Positions 11,181-23,062 of a stretch of DNA of 64,000 bases are shown one piece after another. A program made the position numbers and the translations under genes. The notes under the pieces are model-generated. The model did no database searches and was not told the origin of the DNA. It saw only the letters and a program-made list of their open reading frames with translations. Numbering within the stretch: position 1 is the stretch's first letter; every line of letters starts with the position of its first letter. The stretch is from Buxus sempervirens (lineage: Eukaryota > Streptophyta > Magnoliopsida > Buxales > Buxaceae). The stretch covers positions 38,554,766 through 38,618,765 of the forward strand of contig OX387184.1 of assembly GCA_947561395.2 (NCBI GenBank), given 5' to 3'.

Positions 11181-11227
11181 ATATACTTGCAACCATAGCT
11201 CTTGTAACCAGATCAAGAGCTCGCACC

Positions 11228-14200
11228 ATGAATCCCATGGAGAATGAAGCTGATGTTCCTAACCCAGATGTTGCCCTACTACAGGAACAAGTGGCAGGAC
11301 TAGTCCGAATGCTAGAGAACTTATTGGCGGTGCAGGCCCAACAAGTGCAAGCCTAGAACCAAGCATCCACTTCCAACCAAGCACCTCCACTCGAAATCAA
11401 CATTCCACCTCCGGTTCAACCTATTCCTGAACCCATTTATGAACCCACCCTTGAACCTATACTGATCAGGGATGAGACAGTTAAGTCTGAGAAAGAAAAA
11501 GAAAAAGAGAGAATGAGGGAAGAGATGGAGAGGAAATTCATCCACTGACTGGAGATGATCCAAGATGAATTGAGGGAGGTAAAAGGGGTAAACAACTTTG
11601 GGGGCACCAACTTTGAAGACTTGTGCCTACACCCTAATGTTAAACTGCCAGCCAAGTTCAAGTGCCCAAACTTGGACAAATATGACGGCACTGGCTGCCC
11701 CATGAGCCATCTGAAGTTGTACTGCGGTGCCCTATGCCAGTTCGGTCGGGATGAAGGCATACTGATTCAGCTCTTTCAAAGGAGCTTGACTGGAACTGCT
11801 CTGAGGTGGTTTGCCACCTTAGACCATGGGAAGATCTGAAGATGGAAGGACCTAGCAGATGCCTTCCTAGCTCAATACAGGTTCATTTCATAGATCGTGC
11901 CAGATAGGTACGATATAATGAGAATGAGTAAGGGAAGGGATGAATCCGTAAGGCAGTATGCCAAGAGATGGAGGGAGACTGCCTCTCAGGTCAGGCCACC
12001 CATGCTATAGCAAGAGATGATTTCTACTTTCATCAGTACACTGGGTCAACCATTCTACATCCACCTGGTGGGTCAGACCACCACTAATTTTGCGGCTTTG
12101 GTACAAGTGACTGACCGAATCGAAGACGGGATTAGGTCAGGTAAAATAATTGACCACTCTGCTATGGTTAGTCAGTAGGACCCCAATCTAAGGAAAGGAA
12201 GTGGGATAAAAAAGAACGGGAACAAGACAGAGGGAGAGGTGAACATGGTACAGCCACCATCTGGCCCTAACAAGCCCATACAAATCAATATACCCGCTAA
12301 TTTTCCTACTCCATCTGCTCCATCTACCCAAGCCCCCATGAGGGTTAATGTTCCAGCAGCACCCTCAGACCAAAAAAGGGCTTTTACTAAGGAGAAAAGG
12401 GATGCCTATTTCGCAGCAAGGAGAAATAGGGTTTTCACCCCTATTCCGATGTCTCCGTCTCAGTTGCTACCCACTTTATTGCAAGCAGGGTATATTACTT
12501 TAAGAGAGCCAAATCCAAATGCATCCAAGGGGAGAAATTTTGACCCCTCCACCACTTGTGATTTCCACATGGGTGCACCTGGGCACCTTACTGACAAGTG
12601 TTGGCCTTTGAAATACGCCATTCAGGACTTGCTTGACCAGAATACCCTGTCTTTCAATACAGGGGCTCCCAATCCTCCCAGAACAGACATTGGTCAAAAC
12701 CATTTGCCTCAGCATCATGGGGCAGACCCATCAAATGTCATAGGGGTCATTTTTGCTGATAAAATAACCTTTGACCCGTCTTAGTTAATTGCTCCTATAG
12801 GGACAACGGTCAAAGTTTATTTTGACAGAGAAAAGGGGGATAAAGAAATAAACATGATTCAAAAAAGGAATGCTAGTGCTGCTAAGAATATTAGCTCTGC
12901 TTTGGACCGGGCCTCCTCTCTCATGGCCCAATTGAATATTGCAAAACCCCCCTCTGGTTATCAATTGCAGTCCATCCACCTTTGCTTCAACCATTCAGTC
13001 CAAACCGCCATTGGTCATAAACTGTGACCATTTCAATGCTTCTGTTACTCCTGTAACCCCTCAACCAAAACAATTTCCACCATTGGTTGTAGATATTCCT
13101 CCTACTCAGACTTCATCATCCAAGTCCAAACTTCCTCCATTGGTGATAAATGTTCCTAAGCCTTCCTACTCTGAATCAGTTGTACCATGGAATTACAGCG
13201 AAGGCTTCACCACCACGTTTCCTGCAATTGAGGCAGAAAGTAAAAAAGAGGTGAACCTCATGATGAGGTCAGGAAAGTGTGTAGGAGAGGGAGAAAAACA
13301 AAAGGAGACTGAGAAGGAAAGGGAAGAAACCGAGAAAGAGAAAAAAAAAGGAAAAGCTAAGGTAGGGGAAGATACCCCTCAGGTAATTGACAATGAGGCT
13401 GCTGACCTCATTAAAATAATTAGACAGAGTGAGTTCAATGATGTTGAGTAGTTAAACAAAGTCCCTGCCCAGATCTCAATACTGGGATTATTGTTAAATT
13501 CTGAAAAACATAGGGACTCTCTAATAAGGGTACTTTAGGGGGCTCATGTGCCTAAGAATATTGAACCAGACCAACTAGGCAAGATGGTTGGGCAGATTTT
13601 ATCTCATAATGTCATAACTTTTTTGAAACCGAGATCAGCCCAGCAGGATACCATCATGTTGATCCTTTGCACATAGCTGTGCTCAGTAAGGGTTGCATGA
13701 TAGCCCGGGTTTTAATTGATAATGGGTCGGTTCTGAACGTCTGCCCGTTAATTACCTTTGTAAAGCTCGATCTTGAGCAAAATAAAATTAAACAAAATGG
13801 GAGAATTATAAGAGCCTTTGACAGCTCTAAAACACACTCCCTAGGGGAGGTTGAACTGCCGGTCACTATTGGACCGTATATTTTTAACATCACATTTGAA
13901 GTGATGGATATACCGGCGGCCTTCAACCTACTCTTAGGAAGGCCGTGGATTCATATGGCTAGGGCTATACCATCTACCCTCCACCAAAGAGTCAAACACA
14001 TTAGAGGGCAAAAGGTGATTACAGCCCTAGCTGAAAATTTGGTTCCTCCCATGTGGTCCCATGATGTACCCTACATAAACATGGAAATGACTGCAGACAA
14101 AATGACATTTCACTCTTTCCAGTTTGAAATTGTCAATTTTATACCTGGGGGGTATCAGGAAAAAGAAGAGAAGTTGACTTGTGCTGAGAAGATGGTCAAG

Positions 14201-14566
14201 AAAGTGCTGGGAAAGTATAATTTCCACCTTGGAAAAGGTCTGGGTGTTAACCTACAAGGAAGGATAGAACCGGTAAAGGTTAAGAAGCTGGTCCCTAGAG
14301 CAGGATTGGGGTCCAAGCCAAGAAATTGGAGAAGGCAGAAGCAGTTAGAAGACATAAAATTCCCTCACATTAGGGAAACTTTTCCTAAGATTTCTCATAT
14401 GATTCAACTGTCTCCACCCCAGGATCAGTCCAAACCTCCATATTATAACATTAACCTGTTCCAAAAACCTAAATCCCCAACCTTGCAACCATATGTTCCA
14501 CCTTCACCTTCACCTCCACAAGCATTGGGTGAGCCTGAGCCACTGGCAGGATTTTTCTGAGGACGT
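11228..14566 (+). pseudogene. gag: gag-protease of element A, degenerate and truncated
   Basis: The ATG at 11228 matches element B's gag start (MNPxE...). The frame then meets many in-frame stops, including TAG at 11354, TGA at 11546, TGA near 11837, TAG near 12009, 12176 and 12782, TAG at 13449 and TAG near 13537. Between them the protein follows B closely: capsid-like region (about 11555-12180), knuckle CDFHMGAPGHLTDKC (near 12570), a proline-rich stretch, and the protease motif IDNGSVLNVCP (near 13716-13750), which is intact here but deleted in B. A glycine-rich segment GKGLGVNLQG...GLGSK (near 14233-14315) resembles a G-patch. The copia LTR interrupts it at GAGGACGTT. Confidence 0.9.
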
Positions 14567-14567
14567 T

Positions 14568-15615
14568 TGTAAGTGTGAAAACTCACACTCCTTATATGGC
14601 AAATGTTTGACAAATTATATCCTCTAATAAATTTCAAGATGTGCAGAATCAAAATATAAATTCTGTGAATTTAATAAAGAGGAAGGTGAGGCTGCCACAC
14701 AGCTACCACGCCGCTGGTAGCTCAAGGAAATGTAAAGATTTCTAAAGAAAGAATATTTCGTAAAGGCACTTGCAAGGAACAACGCCGCTTAACTGAGTCT
14801 TTTTTATTTGAGCGGGACTTGAGTTCGCTTCCAGCCGTCTACACCGATCGCAAGACGACGCCACCAACGCTCGATGCGATCTGAGATTTCTTCTTTAAAT
14901 AGACGAGCTGTATTCTTTTTTAAATGACTTTTTTCTTTTGATCAATTTGATTTGGATCTTGAGGTGTTCGAGATTCAATCAATTCATCTTTAGAGAGTCG
15001 GTGATCGAGTGAGGGAGAGATCTGAGAGAGATCACCTGGAATTGAAGTTTGAGGATTCTTCTTCAATTCGGAACTTCACTTGATCGTATGATCTCCTGGA
15101 TTGGTGATCGAGTTTGTTGGATGCATAGGTGGATTCCTATTGCATTGGATCATCTCAGTGGACTCTGAGGTGATTCTTACGATCTGGATTGATCGTGAAT
15201 TGCAGCTTGTGGATTCAAGTTGTGTTGCAGTTCGTGGATTCGAGCTGTGGATCTGGATTGATCGTGATTTGCAGCTTGTGGATTCAAGTTGTGTTGCAGT
15301 TCGTGGATTCGAGCTGTGGATCTGGATAGATCATGAATTGCAGCTTGTGGATTCAAGTTGTGCTACAGTTCGTGGATTCGAGCTGTAGATTGCTGTTGAG
15401 TGAGTTCAATTGTAAAGGTTAAGTGTGTTTTCCTTTGTAATTGCTTTTCATTCAATAGTAGAGATTCTAAGGGTTAGTCGCCTCATATAGACTCGAGGTT
15501 TTTCCTGGATCTGGATTCAGGTTTCCTCGTATAATTTCTGTGTGTATGTTTCCGCATTGTTAAGATCATAATTGTTGTAGATCGTGGACCTGTAGAGTAG
15601 TCCCCTACTCTTTCA
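14568..15615 (+). repeat. 5' LTR of the copia element
   Basis: Begins TGTAAGTGTGAAAACTCACA, itself containing inverted arms GTGTGA/TCACAC (GTGTGAAAACTCACAC), and ends CTCTTTCA two bases before the PBS. It contains a perfect 8-bp inverted repeat AGCTACCA/TGGTAGCT (14701-14722), a TATA-like TTTAAATA near 14893, and a three-copy 69-bp tandem repeat. Confidence 0.85.
15181..15388 (+). repeat. Three-copy 69-bp tandem repeat in the copia LTR
   Basis: Units contain GATTGATCGTGAATTGCAGC, then TTGTGGATTCAAGTTGTG and CAGTTCGTGGATTCGAGCTG. Because 69 is a multiple of three, the frame stays open and gives a repeated 23-residue peptide (IWIDRELQLVDSSC...). I regard that as fortuitous, since it lies in the LTR downstream of the probable transcription start. 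Confidence 0.85.
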
Positions 15616-15617
15616 AT

Positions 15618-15629
15618 TGGTATCAAAGC
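15618..15629 (+). other. Primer-binding site of the copia element
   Basis: TGGTATCAAAGC, complementary to the 3' end of initiator tRNA-Met, two bases after the LTR end. This is the usual primer of plant Ty1/copia elements. Confidence 0.9.
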
Positions 15630-15675
15630 CTATTCACTTTGAATTGTTATACAAAGTGTGATCTAGATCTATAGC

Positions 15676-16536
15676 ATGGACTTTGGAAAAGAAGGAGGAT
15701 CTGCCTCTAGACCTCCATTATTCGAAGGTAACAATTATTCTTACTGGAAAGCAAGGATGAGAGCTTACCTGAAATCTATCGATGAGCGTGTCTGGCTCTC
15801 GATTTGTAATGGTTATCATCCACCTGAAATCACAACAGAAGGAGGTGTTGTGATGCCTAAACCTCATGATCAGTGGAGTAAAGCTAAATCTGATCTATGT
15901 GGATGGAACAACAAGGCAATGAATGCCTTATTTTGTGCTTTAAGTGTTGAGGAATTTAGGAGAATTTCCTCATGTGAAGTCGGTAAGGAAGCTTGGGACA
16001 TTCTTGAGGTCACTCATGAAGGAACCTCAGCTGTCAAGCTGTCCAGACTTCAAAGACTTACTACATCTTTCGAAACTCTATATATGGAAGATGATGAGTC
16101 TTTTGATGAGTTTTATGCTAAACTCTCAAATATTGTTAATTCGAGTTTTAATCTTGGAGAAAAGATCTCTACATCAAAGGTTGTTAGAAAGATCTTGAGA
16201 TCTTTGCCTGAAAAATTCAGACCAAAAGTTACTACCATTCAAGAGGCAAAAGATGTGGATACCATGAGAATTGAAGATCTAGTAGGATCTTTACAGACTT
16301 ATGAGCTAGATCTGAATATTCCTAAAAGGAGTAAAGGAATAGCTCTAAAATCTGTAAATAATGAAGAATCAGATAATTCTGAAGTAGATCTGGATGAGTT
16401 AGTTCTCTTAGCTAAAAAGTTCAAGAGAATGTTTAAAAAGAGACAATCTAATCCTTTGTTATCCATGGACAGATCTAATAGAAGATCTGATAAGAAAGTT
16501 TCTGATCTAAGAAAGGAGAAGAAATTTCCTCAGAAC
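15676..16536 (+). pseudogene. gag: copia gag, 3'-truncated
   Basis: An open frame from MDFGKEGGSASRPPLFEGNN runs 287 codons before element B's LTR interrupts it at KKFPQN. The N-terminal region has the conserved FEGNNYSYWKARMRAYL and the DQWSKAKSDLCGWNNKAMNA block, then the UBN2-type region (W-DILEVTHEGTSAVK, LQRLTTSFETLYMEDDES, ...KILRSLPEKFRPKVTTIQEAKD) typical of Ty1/copia gag. The knuckle, protease, integrase, RT and RNase H that should follow are missing. No stop is seen within the retained part, so the element was probably not old when it was cut. Confidence 0.9.
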
Positions 16537-18350
16537 TGTGAGACATGGGAAAAAATCAATTTAAATGATCTCCTCAATCATCACACGGGATTATATTAAA
16601 CAAAGAGTCGCCACCATTCAATTTAGGTGTGAATGGACACCAAAATATTAAATAAGCACAAAAGGCAAATTTTAGGGCAAAATATCCCTCCTAAAAAAAA
16701 CAACCAGAGATGGGTAAGGGGATTAGGTTATGAACAGGGGAAGGTGTTAGGCACCCCTATTCATCCACACAAGGTGGTTGCCAGGCATTGTTCATGTTAA
16801 ATTAAAAGAAAAAGCTTGCTATAAAAATCACACAAAATCACAAAAAATAGAGAATTGTATGGTTTTTTCACATGAATAGTCTGATTGATCCAGAACTTTC
16901 AAATATGATCATACCATTCCTAGGGTTTCATGATCAAAATAATATTGAGATAAAATCAAATAAAATCAATTTAAAGTGAAAAATCCAAAAATCTGGCTTC
17001 AAGTCAAAATTCTAGAAATCTAGAAAAATATGATTTTTATAAAATATTTCAAAATTGAACTTGAATAGTCCAGGACATAGATAAAGCCCAAATTTCACAT
17101 TAAATCTGAAAATCAAAACCAAAAAGACTCACGTTGATGAAAAACACCAAAAGGGGAGAATTTAGACCGTAGGGTCTTCTCTCAATAATGAAAAACAATT
17201 TAAAAACAATCTCATGAAACCCTAGAATTTATTTTCAGGCTTCTAGATTCAGATCTACCATATTGATCATGATAAATCCAAAATCCTAGCCTAAAACCAC
17301 AAAAATCACGAAAACAGTGCTGTAGGTGCAAAAGTGGCAAAAATCCAAATTTTAGCAAAAAGTGGGGATCTCATGCTATAAACATCATAGATTCATGTTA
17401 TTCATTCAAATATATCATAAAAAGCATTAAAACATGATCAGGATATTTAAAATAGCCACATCTCACAAATTAGAGCACATGGGGGTCTACCCTACGGATC
17501 CACCTGTTCTCTTTTCCCCTAGTTCTCTCCTCACGTTTTACGGCTAGAGAGACTCTTGAGGTACTTAGAGATAGGTTTGGGTACACAAACACAATCACAG
17601 GCCTTATTCTAAAAGAAAAATAAAAAAACAGATATGGGGTTCTATTCTAGGGATCCACCTGTTCCCCTTTCCCCTAGTTCTCTCTTCACGTTTTACGGCT
17701 AGAGAGACCCTTGAGGTACTTAGAGACAAGTTTAAGAATACAAAAAAAACAGATATGGCCTTATTCTACAGCAATAGAGATGATCCTATTACTTCTAGAA
17801 TTGAAGACAGAAAATAAAAAGGGATAGGGGACTTACCTGGATTGAGCAGGCAGAGCAGCAGGGATTCCTTTCCTTCTCTTGGAGCTTTTGATTCTTCAAA
17901 ATTTCGTGGCCTTTTGCTAGAGGAAAGAGCCTCTATTTATAGACACACCCAGGGGCAAGGCTGGTCCAGAAAGATATATCCTGATCCTCAGGATAGAGAG
18001 AAAGTTGGAGATAATGCCCATCCATAGCCAACCAAGGTGACTTCAGCGAATAAAACACTTAATTCGCTCGTTTAAAGATATATTGGACTTCAAATAAAGC
18101 TCGGAAATCGAGAGAAGGACAAAACTTGCACGTGTCTTTAATGCCCGTAAATGATTTACGGTCCAATGGTGACCGTATTGATACTACGGGCGCGCCTGCC
18201 CGTAGATATTTTGCGGGCGAGATCGGCCCGTGAAGAAAATACGGGCAAAGCCTGTTCATTCTATTTTTAGGCCTTTTTTGACCTGTTTTAAGCTCTAATT
18301 ACATGTTTTTATTATTTTCTCATTTTGTAGTGCAATTTGGGGTGTCTACA
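16537..18350 (-). repeat. 3' LTR of element B
   Basis: Starts (plus strand) TGTGAGACATGGG and ends GGGGTGTCTACA. It matches the 5' LTR base for base over most of its length. It keeps 20 bases near 18290 (TAAGCTCTAATTACATG region) that the 5' LTR has lost. TATA box at 17933-17941 (minus), dyad cluster at about 18148-18245, and splice donor (minus) near 17832-17841. Confidence 0.95.
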
Positions 18351-18367
18351 GCTGCCCCCTCTTTGCT
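18351..18367 (-). other. Polypurine tract of element B
   Basis: On the minus strand the sequence just before the 3' LTR reads AGCAAAGAGGGGGCAGC, the purine-rich plus-strand primer expected there. It shows that 16537-18350 is the 3' LTR. Confidence 0.75.
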
Positions 18368-20159
18368 GGTAATTGGAACCAATTACAAACAGAGAGCAAA
18401 TAGACCCACCAATTGCACTTTCTGAGATTTTTGTATAATCAATTGCACTTTGCAAGGATTAAGTGGATGATTTTTGAAAAAAGAATTGATTGTGGAAGAT
18501 TTGCTAAGAAATCCCTCAGCTTAAGGGCCAAATCTTCCTCTCTCCTCTCACTGAGCACTTGTGGGCTATGAAGTGAGATTTGAGACAAAATTTTTAAACA
18601 AAAGTGGGTAAGGTGGCAATCCTTGCAACTTACAACTAATACAAACATTAATCTCCTAAAAATTGTGAGAAAATGATAAAAATATGCTTTTTTGGCTTTG
18701 CCCGTATTTGGCTTACGGACATACCTGCCCGTAGAGGGTTCACGGGCGACTGGGACCGTAGTACTTTCACGGGCGTCTGATGTCCGTACTGATTTTACGG
18801 ATTTTGAACTCCTTCTTAATCTCGCGAACGCGACTTTTCCTTCTCTGCTCGCATTTGGCCCTAATTTCTTCTCGACCGTATCCTCTTCTACGGTTATTCC
18901 TCTTCTTCTTCACTAGTCCGATTCCTCCTGTTGTTCTTCGGCGACTTTCTCCCACCGGCGACGACTTGCTTACTCCGGCAATTTCTAAGTTCTCCGGCGA
19001 CTGTTCCCATTTCTTCTTCTTCCATTGCCGTGACTGTGGTCTTAGCTTCGGGTGTGCTTCGAATCATCCCAAACGACCGGGAATTATCCTTGAAGCTCTG
19101 GTGGAGTAAGATTTAACTTGCAAAACTTTCTCATTTCAATCGAGATAGGTAAGTGGCCGAACCTCACTTCATGTTTATGGTATTCTCTTTTTGGCCGAAT
19201 GTGAATTCGTGATTTGTACAAACTCCTGGTTTCTGATTGAATGTATGATAAGTTCTTGAATATTCCCAACTGTTGATTTGATTAATGGTTCAGTATTGCT
19301 TTGATTTTTATGCTTCTGTTGCATCCGAAAACTGGTGCCTTGGGTGCTTGCATGTCCATGCATTTCTTCTAGCAGATTGAATGAGCAACTTCCCAAACGT
19401 CTGGATTTTATTCATGGATGTACCCAGCTGTCCGAACTGATATTTGCAGTTTTTCTGATGAATTTCTGCTTTGTTGTATGCTCTAGATTCCCTTGATCAT
19501 CATGGAACAATTTATCTTTGTCATTAGCTCATCCTCATTTAGCATATTGTTTGCATCTGTTTATGCCTTCATCTTGGTGTTCTTATTATAGTAAATGCAA
19601 ACCAATGCATGATTTTTGCTTTGAAAACCTTAGCTTGAGTCAAATACTCGTGGGTTTAATACGAACTGATTCTTGACTGGATTTGATGTTGATCATCTTG
19701 TTCAACTGTCTTGGCATGAATACAATAGACTTTTGACTTTGCCTTTCTTGTGTTACTTCAGTCTCAATACAAGTATGCTTGAACTTTTATCCTGAAACCA
19801 AGTAAATTTAGATGGTTAGGTTTCTTTAGAAAATCCAAAAGAGGAAATTAAGATCAACTCTTAACACATATTTTTTCTTTTTCATATAAAGAGAATATAC
19901 AGGAAGCCTAAAACTTCCTATATATAATTTTTATATATTTTCCTGATTAAGATAAAGATAAGTAAATATCACACTAAAATTTCCAAACAGAAAATTAAAC
20001 TCCTTCAGTTGACTTCTGATTTTGATTGGGAGTTTTTGAAGCACTTTTTCCATTCTCCATTTTTTCTTTTTCCCTGTCAATCAATTAAACCCGGTTAGAA
20101 TGATTAATCAAGCAACTAAAAATTTAAATAATTAATCATCTCCCTGATTTGAACCGTAG
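18368..20159 (+). promoter_or_regulatory. Upstream region and probable 5' UTR intron of antisense gene 1
   Basis: A CCCGTA/TACGGG dyad cluster lies at about 18700-18799. It is followed by a pyrimidine-rich, leader-like stretch (18820-19100) and then a consensus donor GATAG/GTAAGT at 19144-19154. The next acceptor-like site is CCGTAG at 20154-20159, directly before the ATG, giving a possible leader intron of about 1 kb. I see no convincing TATA box. No protein-coding frame is supported in this stretch. Confidence 0.45.
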
Positions 20160-23062
20160 ATGGCCCGCCTTAGATTGGCTTCTCGAGATCCTGCAGATGA
20201 GCCTTCCTCCTCGAGGGTTAGGCGAGATCCTGCTGATGTGGCCTCGTCTTCGAGGGCCGAGAGGGATTCTGATTCTGATATCCCAGATTTCCCTTCTGGG
20301 GATTTGCGTGAGGCGACCCCAGAGGTATTCTCTAACCTTTCTGCAATTTCCTATCCTTTCCCAAAATACATCTTCCTGATTCTTCAATTATTTTATTTTA
20401 GCCGGCTGTTGAGGCTTCCGGCAGAGATAGGAGCCGTGGCAGACGCAGAGCTGGAGGCAGAGATGGAGGCCATGATGAGGGCCCTAGAGGAGGCCGCAGA
20501 GGGGGCCGTGGCAGAGATGAGGCCAGGACCAGGGTTGAGATCCCTGAGGAGGTAGCTGCCCAGATTAGGGACACCGATCTTCTGCATGGTTTGAGGACTC
20601 ATCCCTCAGCGTGCGTTAGGGCGGATATCCCTTTGGAGTATCCGATGTCCCATTATAGAGGGAGCTGGGCCAGTTTCACTAAATTTTTGAGAGCTTGCAG
20701 TTCGGCCTATCGTCGGGAGCTGGGATTGTATGGTTTCGGTATGTTTATCACCATCCCGGACGTACGCTTGGATCGGGCCCTCATTGCAGCATTGTTGGAG
20801 AGGTTTTTTCCAGAGACACTGAGCTTCCACTTCCCAGATATTGAGATTGGGATCCGGCCTTCTGATTTCACGCTCATCACCGGGATTAGGATGATCGGTG
20901 ATGTTATTCCTGAGATGACGATGCCAGAGGCTGATGAGATTGCTGGTTATCTTGGATATATTGTACTGCCTCCAGAGGCCTGGGATCGGGGGAGAGCGAG
21001 ATTGTCTCTGACATGGTTGAGAGAGACTTTCGGGAGGAGGCAGTTTGGCCAGCTTGCTGCCGGTGACCATGTGTTCCCCTTCGCCTTCCGATTCCTTTTT
21101 CTGTATATGATGGGATCCTGCTTCTTCCCAGAGGACACGACCTCAGTTAGTCCTCACTTCTTGAGTCTTCTGGGAGAGCTGCAGCGGGCGAGGAGGTATG
21201 CATGGGGCCCGCTTATTTTTGGTACCATTCTGGCCGGCTTGCGCCGATCAGTGAGCGGCCTCTCTACTTCCAGAGGGGCTGGAGTTGGGTGTAGGTTCTT
21301 CTGGCCCTTCTTGCAGGTGAACCTTATTTCCCTTCTTTTTCTTTATCTCTTTCTTTTTATCTCTCATTTTATACTCCTCTAACTGTTTTCTTCTTTCTTG
21401 CAGTTTTTTGCTAGGGTTTATATACCCTATTTCCGCCCTACCTCTACGATGCCTGAGGAGACATATCCCATGGCACTTAGATGGTGTCGTGTAGAGCACG
21501 ACTCTGAAAAGAGTCGTCCTAGGTCCGCCCGGGCCCACTTGGACAGGTTGTACCGGTCTGAGGTAATCTTCTTTAATTCCTCTACTTCTTCTTTTCTTTT
21601 CTTTCTGGATCGCATATCTGATGTCCTGTTCTGTTTTTCAGCTATTTGTCCCCAGGATGGAGGACATTCATGAGGTGCTGGCCCTGCAGGCAGCCAGAGA
21701 TGATGCATTTGTCCCTGACCAGAGACGACAGAGATACCAGTTCTTTATTGGTCAGCTGGGCAGCATCTGGTATTGCGGCGAGCGCTTCTTCTTTCAGCAT
21801 GTGGGAGAGCCACGGATTCCTGCCATCCCGCCAGATACTACTCCTTCTTATCCTCCTATGCCTGTTGATCCTGCCCAGTTCTTAGATTGGACTGAGGCAG
21901 AGACATTATTAGAGGAGGGTGACTATGATGCCTGGTTCAGGCGAGCTTCTGTTGGGTGCCTGATGTCACCCATGCCTGTCCGTGGCGGAGTCACGGAGAT
22001 AGGAGGGGTAGTGATTAGGGCCTACGACACCACGGTATGCCTTCTTCCTTTTCTGATCTTCTATTTCTATTTCATTAACATTTTTCTGACTTCTTTCTTT
22101 GCTATTTCAGGAGGCTCAGTTGGCAGAGATCAGGTCTCGCTATGCTGATTTAGAGCGCCAGCGTGATGCAGCGATTGCTGAGCGGGACGCCCTCTATATC
22201 ACTATTTCAGATCTCCGGGGGCAGCTAGCCAGAGCCCAGGGCCAGGAGGGTCCATCTGATGCACAGGACCAGGCGGGTCCATCTGATGCACAGGACCAGG
22301 CGGGTCCATTTGATACTCAGGTTAATTTCTTCTTTTATTTCCATTCCTGCTTTTGTATTTGTTTGTCTTGTTCTGACTGAATTTTTCTCTTAGTTTCAGG
22401 AGTACACAGCTGGCCCCTCTTCACCTGCTTCACCCGTGCCTATGCATTTCCGGGATGAGGTGTTTTCTGTGGCACGGGTGGAGTTCGTGACGTCTCCCAG
22501 TCCAGTGGAGGTTCCTACAGCAGAGCCCGAGGTCGAGGCTGATATTGTACCTGCTGCTGAGGACGTGCCAGAGTCTGCCCCAGTAGCTGAGACTGCTCCT
22601 GCTACATCTGCTGATGTTGATATGGATTCGGCTATGGACGCCGCTGTGGTAGAGCCTACCGTGGAGACTGCAGTGATGGAGGAGGCTACAGCTGATCCTG
22701 TAGAGCCCGAGGTTGATGCAGATGTTCCTGGGGCCTCTGTTCCTGCTAGTCCTGATATGGAGGATGCGGAGGTGACACATGCTGCTGTTGATCCTTCTGC
22801 GGATTCTTCCCGTACAGAGTCTGATCCCGATTCTACGGGATATGTAGATACTTCAGGGTACGTCCCTCCTGATCATCCCACTGCTGGCCTAGTGCCTTTA
22901 TATATGTGGCATGATATTCAGTCTGTTTTGAGCAGGATGACGCGTAGCACGGCCCGCAATGTTGTGCGGCATGTCTTTGAGCGCAGGCGATCTACACGCC
23001 GTGGTCGAGGCAGAGGACGAGGCCGTGGCCGTAGGGGTGGACCTGCATGGCCATTAGATTAG
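20160..23062 (+). CDS. Antisense gene 1 of element B: six-exon plant-mobile-domain-like protein
   Basis: Exons 20160-20324, 20402-21316, 21404-21562, 21642-22034, 22111-22320 and 22400-23062 join in one frame (834 codons). All five introns are GT-AG, 76-87 nt, in phase 0, with pyrimidine-rich acceptors. The protein has an Arg/Gly-rich N-terminal part, then a region like the plant mobile domain (PMD): DVRLDRALIAALLERFF, FHFPDIEIGIRPSDFTLITG, FRFLFLYMMGSCFFPED and RRYAWGPLIFGTILAGL. Next come a heptad-like helix (LAEIRSRYADLERQRDAAI), three GPSDAQDQA-like repeats, an acidic Ala/Pro/Val-rich region and a basic RGRGRGRG tail. It lies antisense to the retrotransposon, so its introns are not spliceable from the genomic RNA. 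Extra antisense ORFs are known in Tat elements. Its function is unknown; PMD proteins are linked to silencing and to transposons. Confidence 0.8.

Larger units (their letters stand above)
6871..14567 (+). mobile_element. Element A: truncated Tat/Ogre-lineage Ty3 retrotransposon
   Basis: Same family as element B but older: 5' LTR, tRNA-Arg-type PBS, long leader with hairpin repeats, and a stop-riddled gag-protease frame. It ends where a copia LTR begins at 14568; RT, RNase H, integrase and the 3' LTR are absent. Lineage is inferred from similarity to B, which carries the second RNase H diagnostic of Tat elements. Confidence 0.9.
14568..16536 (+). mobile_element. Truncated Ty1/copia element (5' LTR, PBS, gag)
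   Basis: LTR, initiator-tRNA-Met-type PBS and gag occur in the expected order. It is inserted in element A's gag-protease frame and cut at 16536 by element B's LTR. The rest of the copia element does not reappear at the far side of B (37442), so it was lost. Confidence 0.9.

Noticed and set aside
20591..21382. Single-exon gene starting at 20591
   Set aside because: The frame there begins with a non-ATG codon and ends inside an intron; the six-exon model gives a continuous frame with consensus splice sites.
20136..22780. Minus-strand frames opposite antisense gene 1
   Set aside because: They are shadows of the exons and cross intron boundaries without regard to splice sites.
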